From Buchnera aphidicola (Aphis nerii) (lineage in GTDB: Bacteria; Pseudomonadota; Gammaproteobacteria; Enterobacterales; Enterobacteriaceae): a DNA stretch of 64,000 nucleotides. This document shows, in pieces, positions 41,092-50,828 of the stretch. The notes beneath the pieces are model-generated. The model saw only the letters and a list, made by a program, of their open reading frames with translations. It was not told where the DNA came from and did no database searches. The translations under genes and the position numbers were made by a program. Numbering within the stretch: position 1 is the stretch's first letter; every line of letters begins with the position of its first letter. Location: the NCBI RefSeq assembly GCF_005083105.1, contig NZ_CP034885.1:226449-290448 (forward strand). The letters are read 5' to 3'.

Positions 41092-43177
41092 TTTTTCTTC
41101 TATTTCTCGTATCATAAAAAATTTTAAAAATATCGAATTAAAAGTATTAGCAGGTCCGATACTTATTTTAATTATTTTATCAATGATGGTTTTACCATTA
41201 GCTCCATTTATTTTAGATGTTTTTTTTACTTTTAATATTGCTTTATCAATAATTATTTTACTTGTTTCTATGTTTACTCGTAAAACTTTAGATTTTGCTG
41301 CTTTTCCAACTGTTTTACTATTTTCGACCTTATTAAGATTGGCGTTAAATGTTGCATCTACGCGTGTGATTTTTTTAAATGGTCATACAGGAACACATTC
41401 AGCAGGTAGAGTAATAGAATCATTTGGTCATTTTTTAGTGGGTGGGAATTTTGCAATTGGCATAGTTGTATTTATTATTTTAGTCATCATTAATTTTATG
41501 GTTATTACAAAAGGAGCTGGTAGAATAGCAGAAGTTGGAGCTAGATTTATCTTAGATGCAATGCCTGGAAAGCAAATGGCTATTGATGCTGATTTAAATG
41601 CAAGTTTAATTGGAGAATCAGAAGCTAAAGAACGTCGACTTCAAATTACACAGGAAGCTGATTTTTATGGTTCTATGGATGGAGCAAGCAAATTTGTTCG
41701 AGGTGATGCAATTGCTGGTATTTTAATTATGATTCTTAATGTGTTTGGAGGCTTAATTATTGGAATATTTCAACATAATATGTTATTAACCAAAGCAGCA
41801 GAAGTTTACACTTTATTAACTATAGGAGATGGTTTGGTTGCTCAAATACCTGCATTGGTAATTTCCACAGCAGCTGGTGTAATTGTTACTAGAGTTAGCA
41901 CTAATCAAAATGTTGGTGAACAAATGATTAGTCAGTTGTTTTCTAATTCTCAAGTTATTTTGTTAAGTGCTGTTGTTTTAGGTATTCTTGGTTTAGTTCC
42001 TGGTATGCCAAATATAATATTTTTAGTTTTTACAATAGTATTATTTGTTCTTTCTTGGTGGTTAAATCAAAAAAAATATGTTTTTAAAAGTGATATTTCT
42101 TCAAATTATAATGATCAATATAAACCAATTTTAAAAACAACTTCTGAAGCTTCTTGGAATGATGTTGAATTAGAAGATCCTATAAGAATAGAAATTGGAT
42201 TAAATTTAATTCCTATTATAGATTCTAAAAAAAGCGATAATTTATTAGAAAAAATTCACATTGTTCGTAAAAAGGTTGCAAAAGAAGTTGGTTTTTTACC
42301 ACCTTTAGTACATATTAAAAATAATGTAAATTTAATTGGCAGTGCATATCGTATTTTTATTAAAGGTTTAGAAGTAGGTAACGGAAAATGTTTTTATGGA
42401 AAATTAATGGCTATTTCTACTGGTAATGAAATAGAATCATTACCCTTTGACAAAGTTATCGAACCTACTTTTGGTTTGTATGGTTATTGGATTGAAAAAT
42501 CTTTTCAAATAGAAGCTGAACAAAAAGGATATTCTGTAGTTGACTCAAGTTCCGTCATTGCAACACATTTAAATTTTTTAATTTTAAAGCATATTAATGA
42601 ATTATTTGGTCGTTATGAAACTCAACAATTATTAGAACGTGTTAACGCGACAATACCTAAATTAGCAGAAGATTTAATACCTAATGTAATTGATTTGACA
42701 ACTCTACATAAAATTTTAAAAAATTTACTTTTAGAGAAAGTTCCAATACGAGATATGCGTACTATTTTAGAAACGTTATCAGAACATGCTATTAATCAAA
42801 AAGATTCTAATGAATTAACTAGTATTGTTCGAATTTCCTTAAGTAAACTTATACTACAAAAATTATTTTATAAAAAAAATATTATTGAAGTTATTGTATT
42901 AGAAACAAGTTTGGAAAAATTATTATTAGATAGTTTAAAAGGTGAAAAAGTTAATATAGAACCAGGTTTATCTGAAGTTTTATTGTTAAAAACTAAAGAA
43001 ATAATTGAAAAACAAAAATTAATTCATGCTCCGATTGTTTTATTAGTACCGCATCCTCTACGATTATTTTTATCTAAATTTTTACGTATTCATTTTCCAG
43101 AATTAACTGTTTTATCTCAGTTTGAAATTACAGAATTAAATAATATAAAAGTTACTAATGTGATTGGAAGTTCATAA
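41084..43177 (+). CDS. flhA: Flagellar type III export protein FlhA
   Basis: Core ion-conducting and cargo-docking protein of the flagellar export apparatus. The frame is open from 41009, but I choose the ATG at 41084: AGGAGA lies about 12 nt upstream and the next residues reach VLAGPILILIILSMMVLPL at the family position. The 697 residues match E. coli (692). Eight membrane segments and the FHIPEP-type loop GAGRIAEVGARFILDAMPGK are visible, then the cytoplasmic domain with VPIRDMRTILETLSEHA. Buchnera keeps basal bodies without filaments, probably as protein exporters (established knowledge). Confidence 0.98.
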   Translation: MVNFSSISRIIKNFKNIELKVLAGPILILIILSMMVLPLAPFILDVFFTFNIALSIIILLVSMFTRKTLDFAAFPTVLLFSTLLRLALNVASTRVIFLNGHTGTHSAGRVIESFGHFLVGGNFAIGIVVFIILVIINFMVITKGAGRIAEVGARFILDAMPGKQMAIDADLNASLIGESEAKERRLQITQEADFYGSMDGASKFVRGDAIAGILIMILNVFGGLIIGIFQHNMLLTKAAEVYTLLTIGDGLVAQIPALVISTAAGVIVTRVSTNQNVGEQMISQLFSNSQVILLSAVVLGILGLVPGMPNIIFLVFTIVLFVLSWWLNQKKYVFKSDISSNYNDQYKPILKTTSEASWNDVELEDPIRIEIGLNLIPIIDSKKSDNLLEKIHIVRKKVAKEVGFLPPLVHIKNNVNLIGSAYRIFIKGLEVGNGKCFYGKLMAISTGNEIESLPFDKVIEPTFGLYGYWIEKSFQIEAEQKGYSVVDSSSVIATHLNFLILKHINELFGRYETQQLLERVNATIPKLAEDLIPNVIDLTTLHKILKNLLLEKVPIRDMRTILETLSEHAINQKDSNELTSIVRISLSKLILQKLFYKKNIIEVIVLETSLEKLLLDSLKGEKVNIEPGLSEVLLLKTKEIIEKQKLIHAPIVLLVPHPLRLFLSKFLRIHFPELTVLSQFEITELNNIKVTNVIGSS

Positions 43178-43197
43178 CATTTTAAAAAGTACAGATT

Positions 43198-43247
43198 GGT
43201 GTGGTTTTAAGTGGTACGTTTCATTAGTACTACATTATTTCCTCACC
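43198..43247. repeat. Nested double hairpin between flhA and argS
   Basis: Two stems share one centre. The outer stem is GGTGTGG (43198-43204) with CCTCACC (43241-43247), one mismatch. The inner stem is GTGGTAC (43211-43217) with GTACTAC (43227-43233), one G-T pair. The internal loop is 6 and 7 nt and the apical loop 9 nt. The two genes converge here. It is clearly richer in G/C than its surroundings and has no T run. Terminator, mRNA 3' end cap or small RNA are possible. Confidence 0.45.
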
Positions 43248-43273
43248 TTACTGATATTAAAATAATCTTATTT

Positions 43274-45016
43274 TTACATTTTTTTTAGTATTTTTATTCC
43301 TAAAATATTAAGTCCTTTTTTTAATGTTTTTGCTGTTAAGAAACATAATTTTAATCTACTTTTACTAGTTTTAATTTTTTTATTAAATAAAATTGAGCAA
43401 TGTTCATAAAAATTAGAAAAATATGTGGCTAATTTATAAAGATAATTACACATAATGTGTGGGGTTCCATTTTTTTCTATTATTGAAATAATTTCTTCAA
43501 ATTCTAATATTTTAATTGCTAATTTAATTTCACTATCTTTAGTCAAAATAATTTTTTCTGAAATTTTATGTATGTGTATCATAGACTTTTTTAAAATAGA
43601 TGTAATTCTTGTATAAGCATATTGTATATAAGGAGAGGTATTACCTTCAAATGTCAACATAGTATCCCAATCAAATATATAATTAGTATTTCTATTTTTA
43701 GATAAATCAGCATATTTTACTGCGCTAATTCCTATGATATTTGATAACTTAATAAGTTTTTGATTAGATAAATTGGGTTTTTTTTGCTTAATTAAATTTT
43801 TAGCTCTATTTATTGCTTCTTCTAATAATTGATTAAGTTTGATAGTGTTTCCATCACGAGTTTTAAAAGGACGTTTATTTTTAGATAGCATCATTCCGAA
43901 TGTATGATGTTCTAATAAAAAATTTTTAGGAATATAACTAGCTTTTTGAGCAATAGTCCAAGCTTGTAATAAATGTTGATGTTGACGTAAATCAGTATAG
44001 TATATAATTCGATCAGCACGTAATGTTTCATATCTATATTTTATACAAGCAATATCAGTTGTTGAATATAGATAAGCTGTGTCTTGTTTTTGTATCACTA
44101 CTCCCATAGGTTGACCTAATCTATTTTGAAATTCATTCAAAAAAACAATAATAGATCCATTTTTTTCTATAGCTATTTTTTTTGCTTTAAGATCTTCCAC
44201 AATATTCGGAAGCATTTTATTGTATAAACTTTCTCCCATAGTATGTTTTTTATTTAACGTTACATTAAGTTTTTTATATATTTTATAGTTATAATTCATT
44301 GTAATTGAGACGAGTTTTTTCCAAATAAAAAAGCAATTTTTATCTCCATTCTGTAATTTAACTACATATTTTTTTGATTGTTTTTCAAAGTTTTTATCTG
44401 AATCATATTTTTTTTTTGATTTACAATAAAATTTTTCAATTTCTTTTAGTGAAATAAGATTTTTTTTTAATTTGTTTTCTGTTTGCTTGTATTTTAAATA
44501 TGCAATTAACATTCCAAATTGTGTACCCCAGTCTCCAATATGATTTGCTCTGATTACATGATGACCTAAGAATTCTAAAGCTCTTACTGTAACATCTCCT
44601 ATAATTGTGGATCTCAGATGTCCTATGTGCATTTCTTTCGCTATATTTGGAGAAGAATAATCAATTACTATTCTTTTTTTAGGGTAAACATGTTTGATAC
44701 CTAGACGACTTGATGTAAATACTTCTTCTAATTTTTCTGACAACCAATTCTGATTAATAAAAATATTGACATAACCAGGATGAGAAAATGTTATTTTCTT
44801 GTACATACTTTTTATATTAAGAAAAAGAAATATTTTTTTATACAAATCATATGGTTGGATATTAATTTTATTAGATATTTTTATAAAATTATCAACTTGA
44901 TAATTTCCGAATTCTGGTTTTTTACTCGATATAATTAATGGTTTACAACAAATTTTTAAATTGGTATTAATTAAAGCTTGTTCAATATCTTTTTTTATTA
45001 TATATTTTATTTTCAT
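43274..45016 (-). CDS. argS: Arginyl-tRNA synthetase
   Basis: Class I synthetase charging tRNA-Arg. The 580 residues match E. coli (577). The nucleotide-binding HIGH motif is in EMHIGHLRSTIIGD, and the KMSKS position is replaced by the degenerate MLSKNKRPFKTRDG loop typical of this enzyme. The N-terminal additional domain and the C-terminal DALR anticodon domain are present. It lies upstream of, and divergent from, the rRNA gene. Confidence 0.98.
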   Translation of the reverse strand: MKIKYIIKKDIEQALINTNLKICCKPLIISSKKPEFGNYQVDNFIKISNKINIQPYDLYKKIFLFLNIKSMYKKITFSHPGYVNIFINQNWLSEKLEEVFTSSRLGIKHVYPKKRIVIDYSSPNIAKEMHIGHLRSTIIGDVTVRALEFLGHHVIRANHIGDWGTQFGMLIAYLKYKQTENKLKKNLISLKEIEKFYCKSKKKYDSDKNFEKQSKKYVVKLQNGDKNCFFIWKKLVSITMNYNYKIYKKLNVTLNKKHTMGESLYNKMLPNIVEDLKAKKIAIEKNGSIIVFLNEFQNRLGQPMGVVIQKQDTAYLYSTTDIACIKYRYETLRADRIIYYTDLRQHQHLLQAWTIAQKASYIPKNFLLEHHTFGMMLSKNKRPFKTRDGNTIKLNQLLEEAINRAKNLIKQKKPNLSNQKLIKLSNIIGISAVKYADLSKNRNTNYIFDWDTMLTFEGNTSPYIQYAYTRITSILKKSMIHIHKISEKIILTKDSEIKLAIKILEFEEIISIIEKNGTPHIMCNYLYKLATYFSNFYEHCSILFNKKIKTSKSRLKLCFLTAKTLKKGLNILGIKILKKM

Positions 45017-45280
45017 TTAAATCCTTTATTATCGTTTATAAATATAAATAAACATATTATTAATTTAACATATTTTTTAAAAAATTAAATTTATTGATTG
45101 ATAAATATAATATTTTTACGTTAACAAGTAAAATATTAAATTTTAATAAAATATTAAATTTTATATATTAAAAAAAATAATTTATTTATATTTCGAAAAT
45201 TTAATATCAAATATTAAAAATTAAAATTTTTATTTAGAATATTTTAATTAATTAAAATGATAATTAATTTAATTAAAAGG
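45017..45280. other. A/T-rich upstream region of the rRNA promoter
   Basis: This stretch between argS and the rrs promoter has no open frame. It contains a 17-nt perfect direct repeat (TAAAATATTAAATTTTA at 45129-45145 and 45147-45163, period 18) and a 16-bp palindrome at 45242-45257. The bases directly before the -35 are nearly all A/T, as expected of an UP element, but so is most of the genome. The argS promoter must also be here. Confidence 0.5.
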
Positions 45281-45309
45281 TTGACAAGATATAAAAAAAA
45301 ATGTAATCT
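45281..45309 (+). promoter_or_regulatory. Promoter of the 16S rRNA transcript
   Basis: A perfect -35 TTGACA at 45281-45286 is followed by TGTAAT at 45302-45307 (15-nt spacing) overlapping TAATCT at 45304-45309 (17-nt spacing). It is the best -35 in the window and sits at the right distance before boxA and the rRNA leader stem. Confidence 0.75.
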
Positions 45310-45348
45310 CTTATGTAAATCTTCAAATAAGTAATTAAAAAGTAACAA

Positions 45349-45360
45349 CGCTCTTTAAAA
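45349..45360 (+). promoter_or_regulatory. boxA antitermination site of the rRNA leader
   Basis: CGCTCTTTAAAA closely matches the enterobacterial rrn boxA (TGCTCTTTAACA), where Nus factors bind to prevent premature termination. It lies between the promoter and the 16S processing stem. Confidence 0.75.
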
Positions 45361-45363
45361 AAA

Positions 45364-45386
45364 TATTAGATAATTTGTGTGGGCAC
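45364..45386 (+). other. 16S processing stem, 5' arm
   Basis: This 23-nt arm is the exact reverse complement of 47023-47045 on the other side of the 16S gene. The two would enclose the 16S precursor in a perfect 23-bp helix, the standard RNase III substrate. RNase III itself (rnc) is encoded at 54.1 kb. Confidence 0.85.
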
Positions 45387-45453
45387 CAAAAATTAAGTAC
45401 ATAAAATTTGTTTACCTTTAAATTTCCTAAATTTTATTTAGGAAACGTTTTAA

Positions 45454-47000
<1,547 letters not shown>

Positions 47001-47022
47001 AAAAAATATACTTTTTTTTGAA

Positions 47023-47045
47023 GTGCCCACACAAATTATCTAATA
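47023..47045 (+). other. 16S processing stem, 3' arm
   Basis: Perfect 23-nt complement of 45364-45386. It lies 22 nt after the mature 16S end and 14 nt before tRNA-Ile, so cleavage here would also release the tRNA part of the transcript. Confidence 0.85.
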
Positions 47046-47059
47046 AAACTTTCTTAGAA

Positions 47060-47136
47060 AGGCTTGTAGCTCAGATGGTAAGAGCGCACCCCTGATAAGG
47101 GTGAGGTCGGTGGTTCAACTCCACTCAGGCCTACCA
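47060..47136 (+). tRNA. trnI-GAU: tRNA-Ile (GAT anticodon)
   Basis: A full 77-nt cloverleaf. The acceptor AGGCTTG pairs with CAGGCCT (one G-T pair), the anticodon loop reads CTGATAA with anticodon GAT, and the T arm contains GGTTCAACTCC. The 3' CCA is encoded. It is in the same place as ileT in the 16S-23S spacer of E. coli. Confidence 0.98.
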
Positions 47137-47165
47137 TATATCAGCAATAATATTACATCTGGCAT

Positions 47166-47238
47166 GGGGCTATAGCTCAGCTGGGAGAGCGCCTGCCTTG
47201 CACGCAGGAGGTCAGCGGTTCAATCCCGCTTAGCTCCA
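47166..47238 (+). tRNA. trnA-UGC: tRNA-Ala (TGC anticodon)
   Basis: A 73-nt cloverleaf. The acceptor GGGGCTA pairs with TAGCTCC, the anticodon loop is CTTGCAC with anticodon TGC, and the T arm contains GGTTCAATCCC. The 3' CCA is not encoded (AAA follows), so a CCA-adding enzyme is needed. Its last 19 bases overlap the end of gloB on the other strand. It is the last gene of the rRNA transcript. Confidence 0.98.
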
Positions 47239-47984
47239 AAATTATCTTTTAATTTTCTTAAATAACAAAAAATTTCGAAACTACATTTATTAAAATCTAT
47301 AATTCTTCTTAAATAAATATCATCTGTTCTTAAAAAGATATTAACTTTTCTTTCTTTCTTAAGAAAAAAAGGTGGGATTTTCTTTTTAAGAAATATTTTT
47401 TCTTTGACTTCTTGAAAATAATATTTAAGATATTGATCTTCTGGTAAAATATGCATAGAAAAAATTAAATTAGATAAAGTATATTCATGACCACAACATA
47501 AAATAGTATCTTCTGGAAATGATTTAATTAATTGAATAGAATAATACATGTTTGAATAATTATTCTGAAAAACTCGACCACATCCAGCTGAAAAAATAGT
47601 ATCTCCACAAAATAAATATGGATTTAAATAATATGAAACATGATTTAATGTATGACCAGGGGTAGAAATAACATAAATTTTTTTATCTAATAGATAAATT
47701 TTATCCCCCCCTTTTACGATTTTATGAACGCTATGTTTTTTGGTCTCTTTAGGGCCGTAAATAATAATATCAGGATATTTTTGTAATATTTTTTTTATAC
47801 CGTCTGTATGATCTCTATGATTATGCGTTAATAAAATTGCTTCTGGTTTCCATTTTTTTTCAATGATTTTTTTTATTACAACGTCTGATAATCCTGGATC
47901 AATAATAATACAAGAGTTGTTTTTATTATATAATATCCAAATATAGTTATCTTTTAGTACATATATATTTGTTAAAATCATCAT
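47220..47984 (-). CDS. gloB: Hydroxyacylglutathione hydrolase (glyoxalase II)
   Basis: Hydrolyses S-lactoylglutathione to lactate and glutathione, ending methylglyoxal detoxification. The 254 residues match E. coli (251). The metallo-beta-lactamase motif THNHRDHTDG, TPGHTLNHVSYY and CGDTIF are present. The family ends at the phenylalanine of LKDNF, but here the frame continues with GAKRD, five codons read from the antisense strand of the tRNA-Ala acceptor and T arm. The stop is the complement of TCA in the T loop. The start overlaps the rnhA stop as ATGA. Confidence 0.97.
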   Translation of the reverse strand: MMILTNIYVLKDNYIWILYNKNNSCIIIDPGLSDVVIKKIIEKKWKPEAILLTHNHRDHTDGIKKILQKYPDIIIYGPKETKKHSVHKIVKGGDKIYLLDKKIYVISTPGHTLNHVSYYLNPYLFCGDTIFSAGCGRVFQNNYSNMYYSIQLIKSFPEDTILCCGHEYTLSNLIFSMHILPEDQYLKYYFQEVKEKIFLKKKIPPFFLKKERKVNIFLRTDDIYLRRIIDFNKCSFEIFCYLRKLKDNFGAKRD

Positions 47985-48331
47985 TTTCTCTTTAATTTAT
48001 CAAAAAAAATTTTTTCATAAAATAAATCATACATCAATGGGTTTTTTGCAGATTTACGTGCAATCTTATCACATAGTTCGTTTTCTACATGACCTATATG
48101 TGCTTTTATCCAAAACCATTTTATGACATGTTTTTCTAATAAGTTATTAATACGTAACCATAAATCTATGTTTTTTACTGATTTTTTATTCACTGTTTTC
48201 CATTTTTTTTTTTTCCATTGATAAATCCATTTTGTTACTCCTTGTTTTACATAATTACTATCTGTAAAAACCTCAACAATACAAGGTTGTTTTAAAGATT
48301 CTAAGCCATAGACTATAGCCATTAATTCCAT
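47981..48331 (-). pseudogene. rnhA: RNase HI, C-terminal fragment
   Basis: This is the 3' part of a ribonuclease HI gene that degrades the RNA of RNA-DNA hybrids. The open frame starts at MELMAIVYG (E. coli residue 47 onward) and runs to the normal C-terminus. It holds the catalytic E48 and D70 equivalents and the C-terminal H and D (KAHIGHVENELCDKIAR), but lacks the first strand with D10. It is cut off from the 5' part by a 203-bp self-derived insertion. A start at this ATG has only a weak AAGA upstream. Confidence 0.85.
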
Positions 48332-48537
48332 TCTTTTTTTTAACTGCTAATAATAGAATGGAATTAATGGCTATAGTCTATGGCGTAGAATCTTTAAATT
48401 TTCCTTTTTTTTTTTTTCCATTGATAAATCCATTTTGTTACTCCTTGTTTTACATAATTACTATCTGTAAAAACCTCAACAATACAAGGTTGTTTTAAAG
48501 ATTCTAAGCCATAGACTATAGCCATTAATTCCATTCT
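48196..48537. repeat. Direct-inverted-direct repeat inside rnhA
   Basis: Two direct copies, 48196-48334 and 48399-48537, are 139 bp each and differ at one base (48202 against 48405). The 64 bp between them (48335-48398, extending to 48333) are an inverted copy of 48494-48559 with two mismatches. The three segments abut exactly. The inverted part also forms a 44-bp hairpin with the first copy (48291-48334 with 48355-48398, 20-nt loop). Nothing in it comes from outside rnhA. Confidence 0.95.
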
Positions 48538-48672
48538 ATTATTAGTAGTTAAAAAAAAGCCAGAAGTTAATATTTTTTCTTTAACTTTATAACGTAATAT
48601 AGCAGCATATCCACCAGAACCTGGATTTCCAAGACAAGAACCATCTGTAAATATTTTTACTAATTTTAACAT
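48394..48672 (-). pseudogene. rnhA: RNase HI, N-terminal fragment
   Basis: The 5' part of ribonuclease HI, 92 residues. It starts [18 protein letters not shown] with D10 and has E48 (NNRMEL) and D70 (FTDSNYV), all with E. coli numbering. It reads WKKKK and then goes off into the inserted copy and stops, so H124 and D134 are missing. Joining 48672-48406 to 48202-47981 gives an uninterrupted 162-residue RNase HI (E. coli 155). It is divergent from dnaQ with only 34 bp between the starts, as in E. coli. Confidence 0.88.
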
Positions 48673-48706
48673 TATATTAAATATCCTAACAACTAGTTAA
48701 ATAAAA

Positions 48707-49414
48707 ATGATAAATAATCGGAAAAGAATAATTGCATTAGATACTGAAACTACTGGTATGAACAGCTCTACTAAACCCTTTATTAACCATAGAATTATTG
48801 AAATTGGAGCTGTTGAAATTATTAATCGTCATTTCACAGGAAATAATTTTCATGTTTATATTAAACCTAATAGATTAATAGACTCAAGTGCTTTAAAAAT
48901 TCATGGAATAACTGATGATTTTTTATTAGACAAACCATTATTTAAAAATATAGCTAAAGATTTTTTTAATTATATTAAAGGTTCTAATTTAGTAATTCAT
49001 AATTCATTATTTGATATAGGTTTTATAAATCAAGAATTTTCTTTGTTAAAAAATAAAACAATAGACATATCAAAATTTTGTTATATTATTGATACTTTAA
49101 AAATGGCTAGAAAATTATTTCCTGGAAAAAAAAATACATTAGACGCACTTTGTAACCGATATAAAATAAAAAATTCTCATAGAATTTTACACGGAGCACT
49201 TTTAGATTCTTTTTTATTAGGTAGATTATATCTTTTAATGACTAGTGGTCAAGAATCTATGTCTTTTTACAATAACGTTGAAGATATAAAAAATTTTGAA
49301 TCTTGTGGTAAATTAATAATAAATGAAAAAAAATCTTTAAAAATATTAAAAGCGAATAAAGAAGAAGTAAAAAATCATGAGAAATATATAAAACATATAA
49401 AATATTTAAAATAA
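48707..49414 (+). CDS. dnaQ: DNA polymerase III epsilon subunit (proofreading exonuclease)
   Basis: 3'-5' exonuclease that corrects errors of DnaE. The 235 residues compare with 243 in E. coli. The DnaQ-type exonuclease motifs are D12-T-E14 (ALDTETTGM), HNSLFDIGF, and the HGALLDSFLL segment with the catalytic His and Asp. The C-terminal tail that binds the polymerase is present but lysine-rich and diverged. tRNA-Asp follows, the E. coli order. Since proofreading appears intact, loss of it is not an explanation for the homopolymer frameshifts here. Confidence 0.97.
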   Translation: MINNRKRIIALDTETTGMNSSTKPFINHRIIEIGAVEIINRHFTGNNFHVYIKPNRLIDSSALKIHGITDDFLLDKPLFKNIAKDFFNYIKGSNLVIHNSLFDIGFINQEFSLLKNKTIDISKFCYIIDTLKMARKLFPGKKNTLDALCNRYKIKNSHRILHGALLDSFLLGRLYLLMTSGQESMSFYNNVEDIKNFESCGKLIINEKKSLKILKANKEEVKNHEKYIKHIKYLK

Positions 49415-49504
49415 AAAATATGCTTATAAATATTAAATTATTAATAACTATAAAAAGATGATTGACTGATTTTTTTAAAATATGTACAATAATGATATAA
49501 ATGA

Positions 49505-49578
49505 GGTGCGGTAGTTCAGTCGGTTAGAATACTGGCCTGTCACGCCGGGGGTCGCGGGTTCGAGTCCCGTCCGCACCG
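49505..49578 (+). tRNA. trnD-GUC: tRNA-Asp (GTC anticodon)
   Basis: A 74-nt cloverleaf. The acceptor GGTGCGG pairs perfectly with CCGCACC, the anticodon loop is CTGTCAC with anticodon GTC, and the discriminator base is G. The CCA end is not encoded. It sits downstream of dnaQ, as aspV does in E. coli. Confidence 0.98.
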
Positions 49579-49613
49579 AAAAAAATATTTTACTTTTTTC
49601 AAATTAAGTTCGA

Positions 49614-50219
49614 ATGATGTATAAAAAAACAATTTGTTCTGAATTAAGTTCTGCTTTAGATGTATTAAAAAATTTTTTAAAAAATACAAATCAAATAAAA
49701 AATATTGAAAAATCTGCTATTTTAATAGCAAAAGCATTTAAAAATAATAATAAAGTTATATCTTGTGGAAATGGAGGTTCACATTGTGATGCCATTCATT
49801 TTGCAGAAGAATTAACTGGATTATATAGAGAAAAAAGATCAGGATATCCTGCAATACCTATTTCAGATACTGCTCATATTTCTGCTATAGGAAATGATTT
49901 TGGATATGAATTTATTTTTTCACGTTATATAGAAAGTATAGGAAATTTCAATGATATATTATTAGCAATTTCTACTTCAGGTAATTCTAAAAATATAATC
50001 AATGCAATAAAAAAAGCACGTGAAAAAAAAATGAAGGTAATTGTTTTAACAGGAAATGATGGCGGAAAAATTAAAAAATTATCTGATATAGAAATTTGTG
50101 TACCATATTATGGTTATTCAGATCGAATACAAGAAATGCATATAAAAATTATTCATATATTAATCTTAATTATTGAAAAAGAAATGAAAAACAACGAATC
50201 GTTATTTTCATTTCAATAG
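49614..50219 (+). CDS. gmhA: Sedoheptulose 7-phosphate isomerase
   Basis: Isomerises sedoheptulose 7-phosphate to heptose 7-phosphate, the first step of ADP-heptose synthesis for LPS inner core. The 201 residues compare with 192 in E. coli. The SIS-fold segments [20 protein letters not shown] and STSGNSKNI and the C-terminal [16 protein letters not shown] are intact. The second ATG (49617) fits the family start better, and neither has a good ribosome site. It is notable in a window where every lipid A gene expected by synteny is missing. Confidence 0.96.
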   Translation: MMYKKTICSELSSALDVLKNFLKNTNQIKNIEKSAILIAKAFKNNNKVISCGNGGSHCDAIHFAEELTGLYREKRSGYPAIPISDTAHISAIGNDFGYEFIFSRYIESIGNFNDILLAISTSGNSKNIINAIKKAREKKMKVIVLTGNDGGKIKKLSDIEICVPYYGYSDRIQEMHIKIIHILILIIEKEMKNNESLFSFQ

Positions 50220-50293
50220 TTTACAATCCTAAAATAACTACAAATTATTTCCACTTTTCTAATAAATACTATTTTATAGTTTTGGAATTTTTT

Positions 50294-50758
50294 ATGAGTG
50301 AGAAATATATTGTTACTTGGGATATGCTTCAAATTTATACTAGAAAGTTAGCTAATCGATTATTTAAAATAAATTCTTGGAATGGAATTATTGCTGTTAG
50401 CAGAGGAGGATTAGTTCCTGCTTCTTTATTAGCAAGGGAATTAGGTATTCGATATGTTGATACCATATGTATTGCAAGTTATAATTACAACTGTTTACAA
50501 AAAAATAGAAAAATTATAAAAAAAACAAAAAGTAATAGTGAAAAAATTATCGTAGTAGATGATCTTGTTGATACAGGTGGAACTGCAAATATTATTCGAA
50601 AATTATATCCAAAAGCATATTTTGTAACTGTTTTTGCAAAACCAATGGGTAAATTGCTAGTAGATGATTATGTGATTGATGTTGATCAAAATATATGGAT
50701 AGAACAACCTTGGGATATGTCCATATCTTATATACCACCTATTATTAACAAAAAATAA
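50294..50758 (+). CDS. gpt: Xanthine-guanine phosphoribosyltransferase
   Basis: Salvages guanine and xanthine to GMP and XMP. The ATG at 50294 gives [14 protein letters not shown], the exact family start; a TTG 12 bp upstream is in frame but unlikely. The 154 residues match E. coli (152). The PRPP-binding motif [14 protein letters not shown] and [17 protein letters not shown] are intact. It is one of the few purine salvage enzymes visible here, alongside purB from de novo synthesis. Confidence 0.97.
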   Translation: MSEKYIVTWDMLQIYTRKLANRLFKINSWNGIIAVSRGGLVPASLLARELGIRYVDTICIASYNYNCLQKNRKIIKKTKSNSEKIIVVDDLVDTGGTANIIRKLYPKAYFVTVFAKPMGKLLVDDYVIDVDQNIWIEQPWDMSISYIPPIINKK

Positions 50759-50828
50759 AATTTTGACGGATTTTTCGTAAAAACAAGTATTAAAGTATAT
50801 TTATAAAAATATATGAAAGGATGTATTT

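Noticed and set aside
48196..48537. Mobile element or CRISPR-like array in rnhA
   Set aside because: The repeats are coding sequence of rnhA itself, with no transposase, terminal repeats or spacers.
50763..50828. A heat-shock (sigma-32) promoter before grpE
   Set aside because: Only a TTGACG hexamer is visible; no CCCCAT-like -10 at the right distance.
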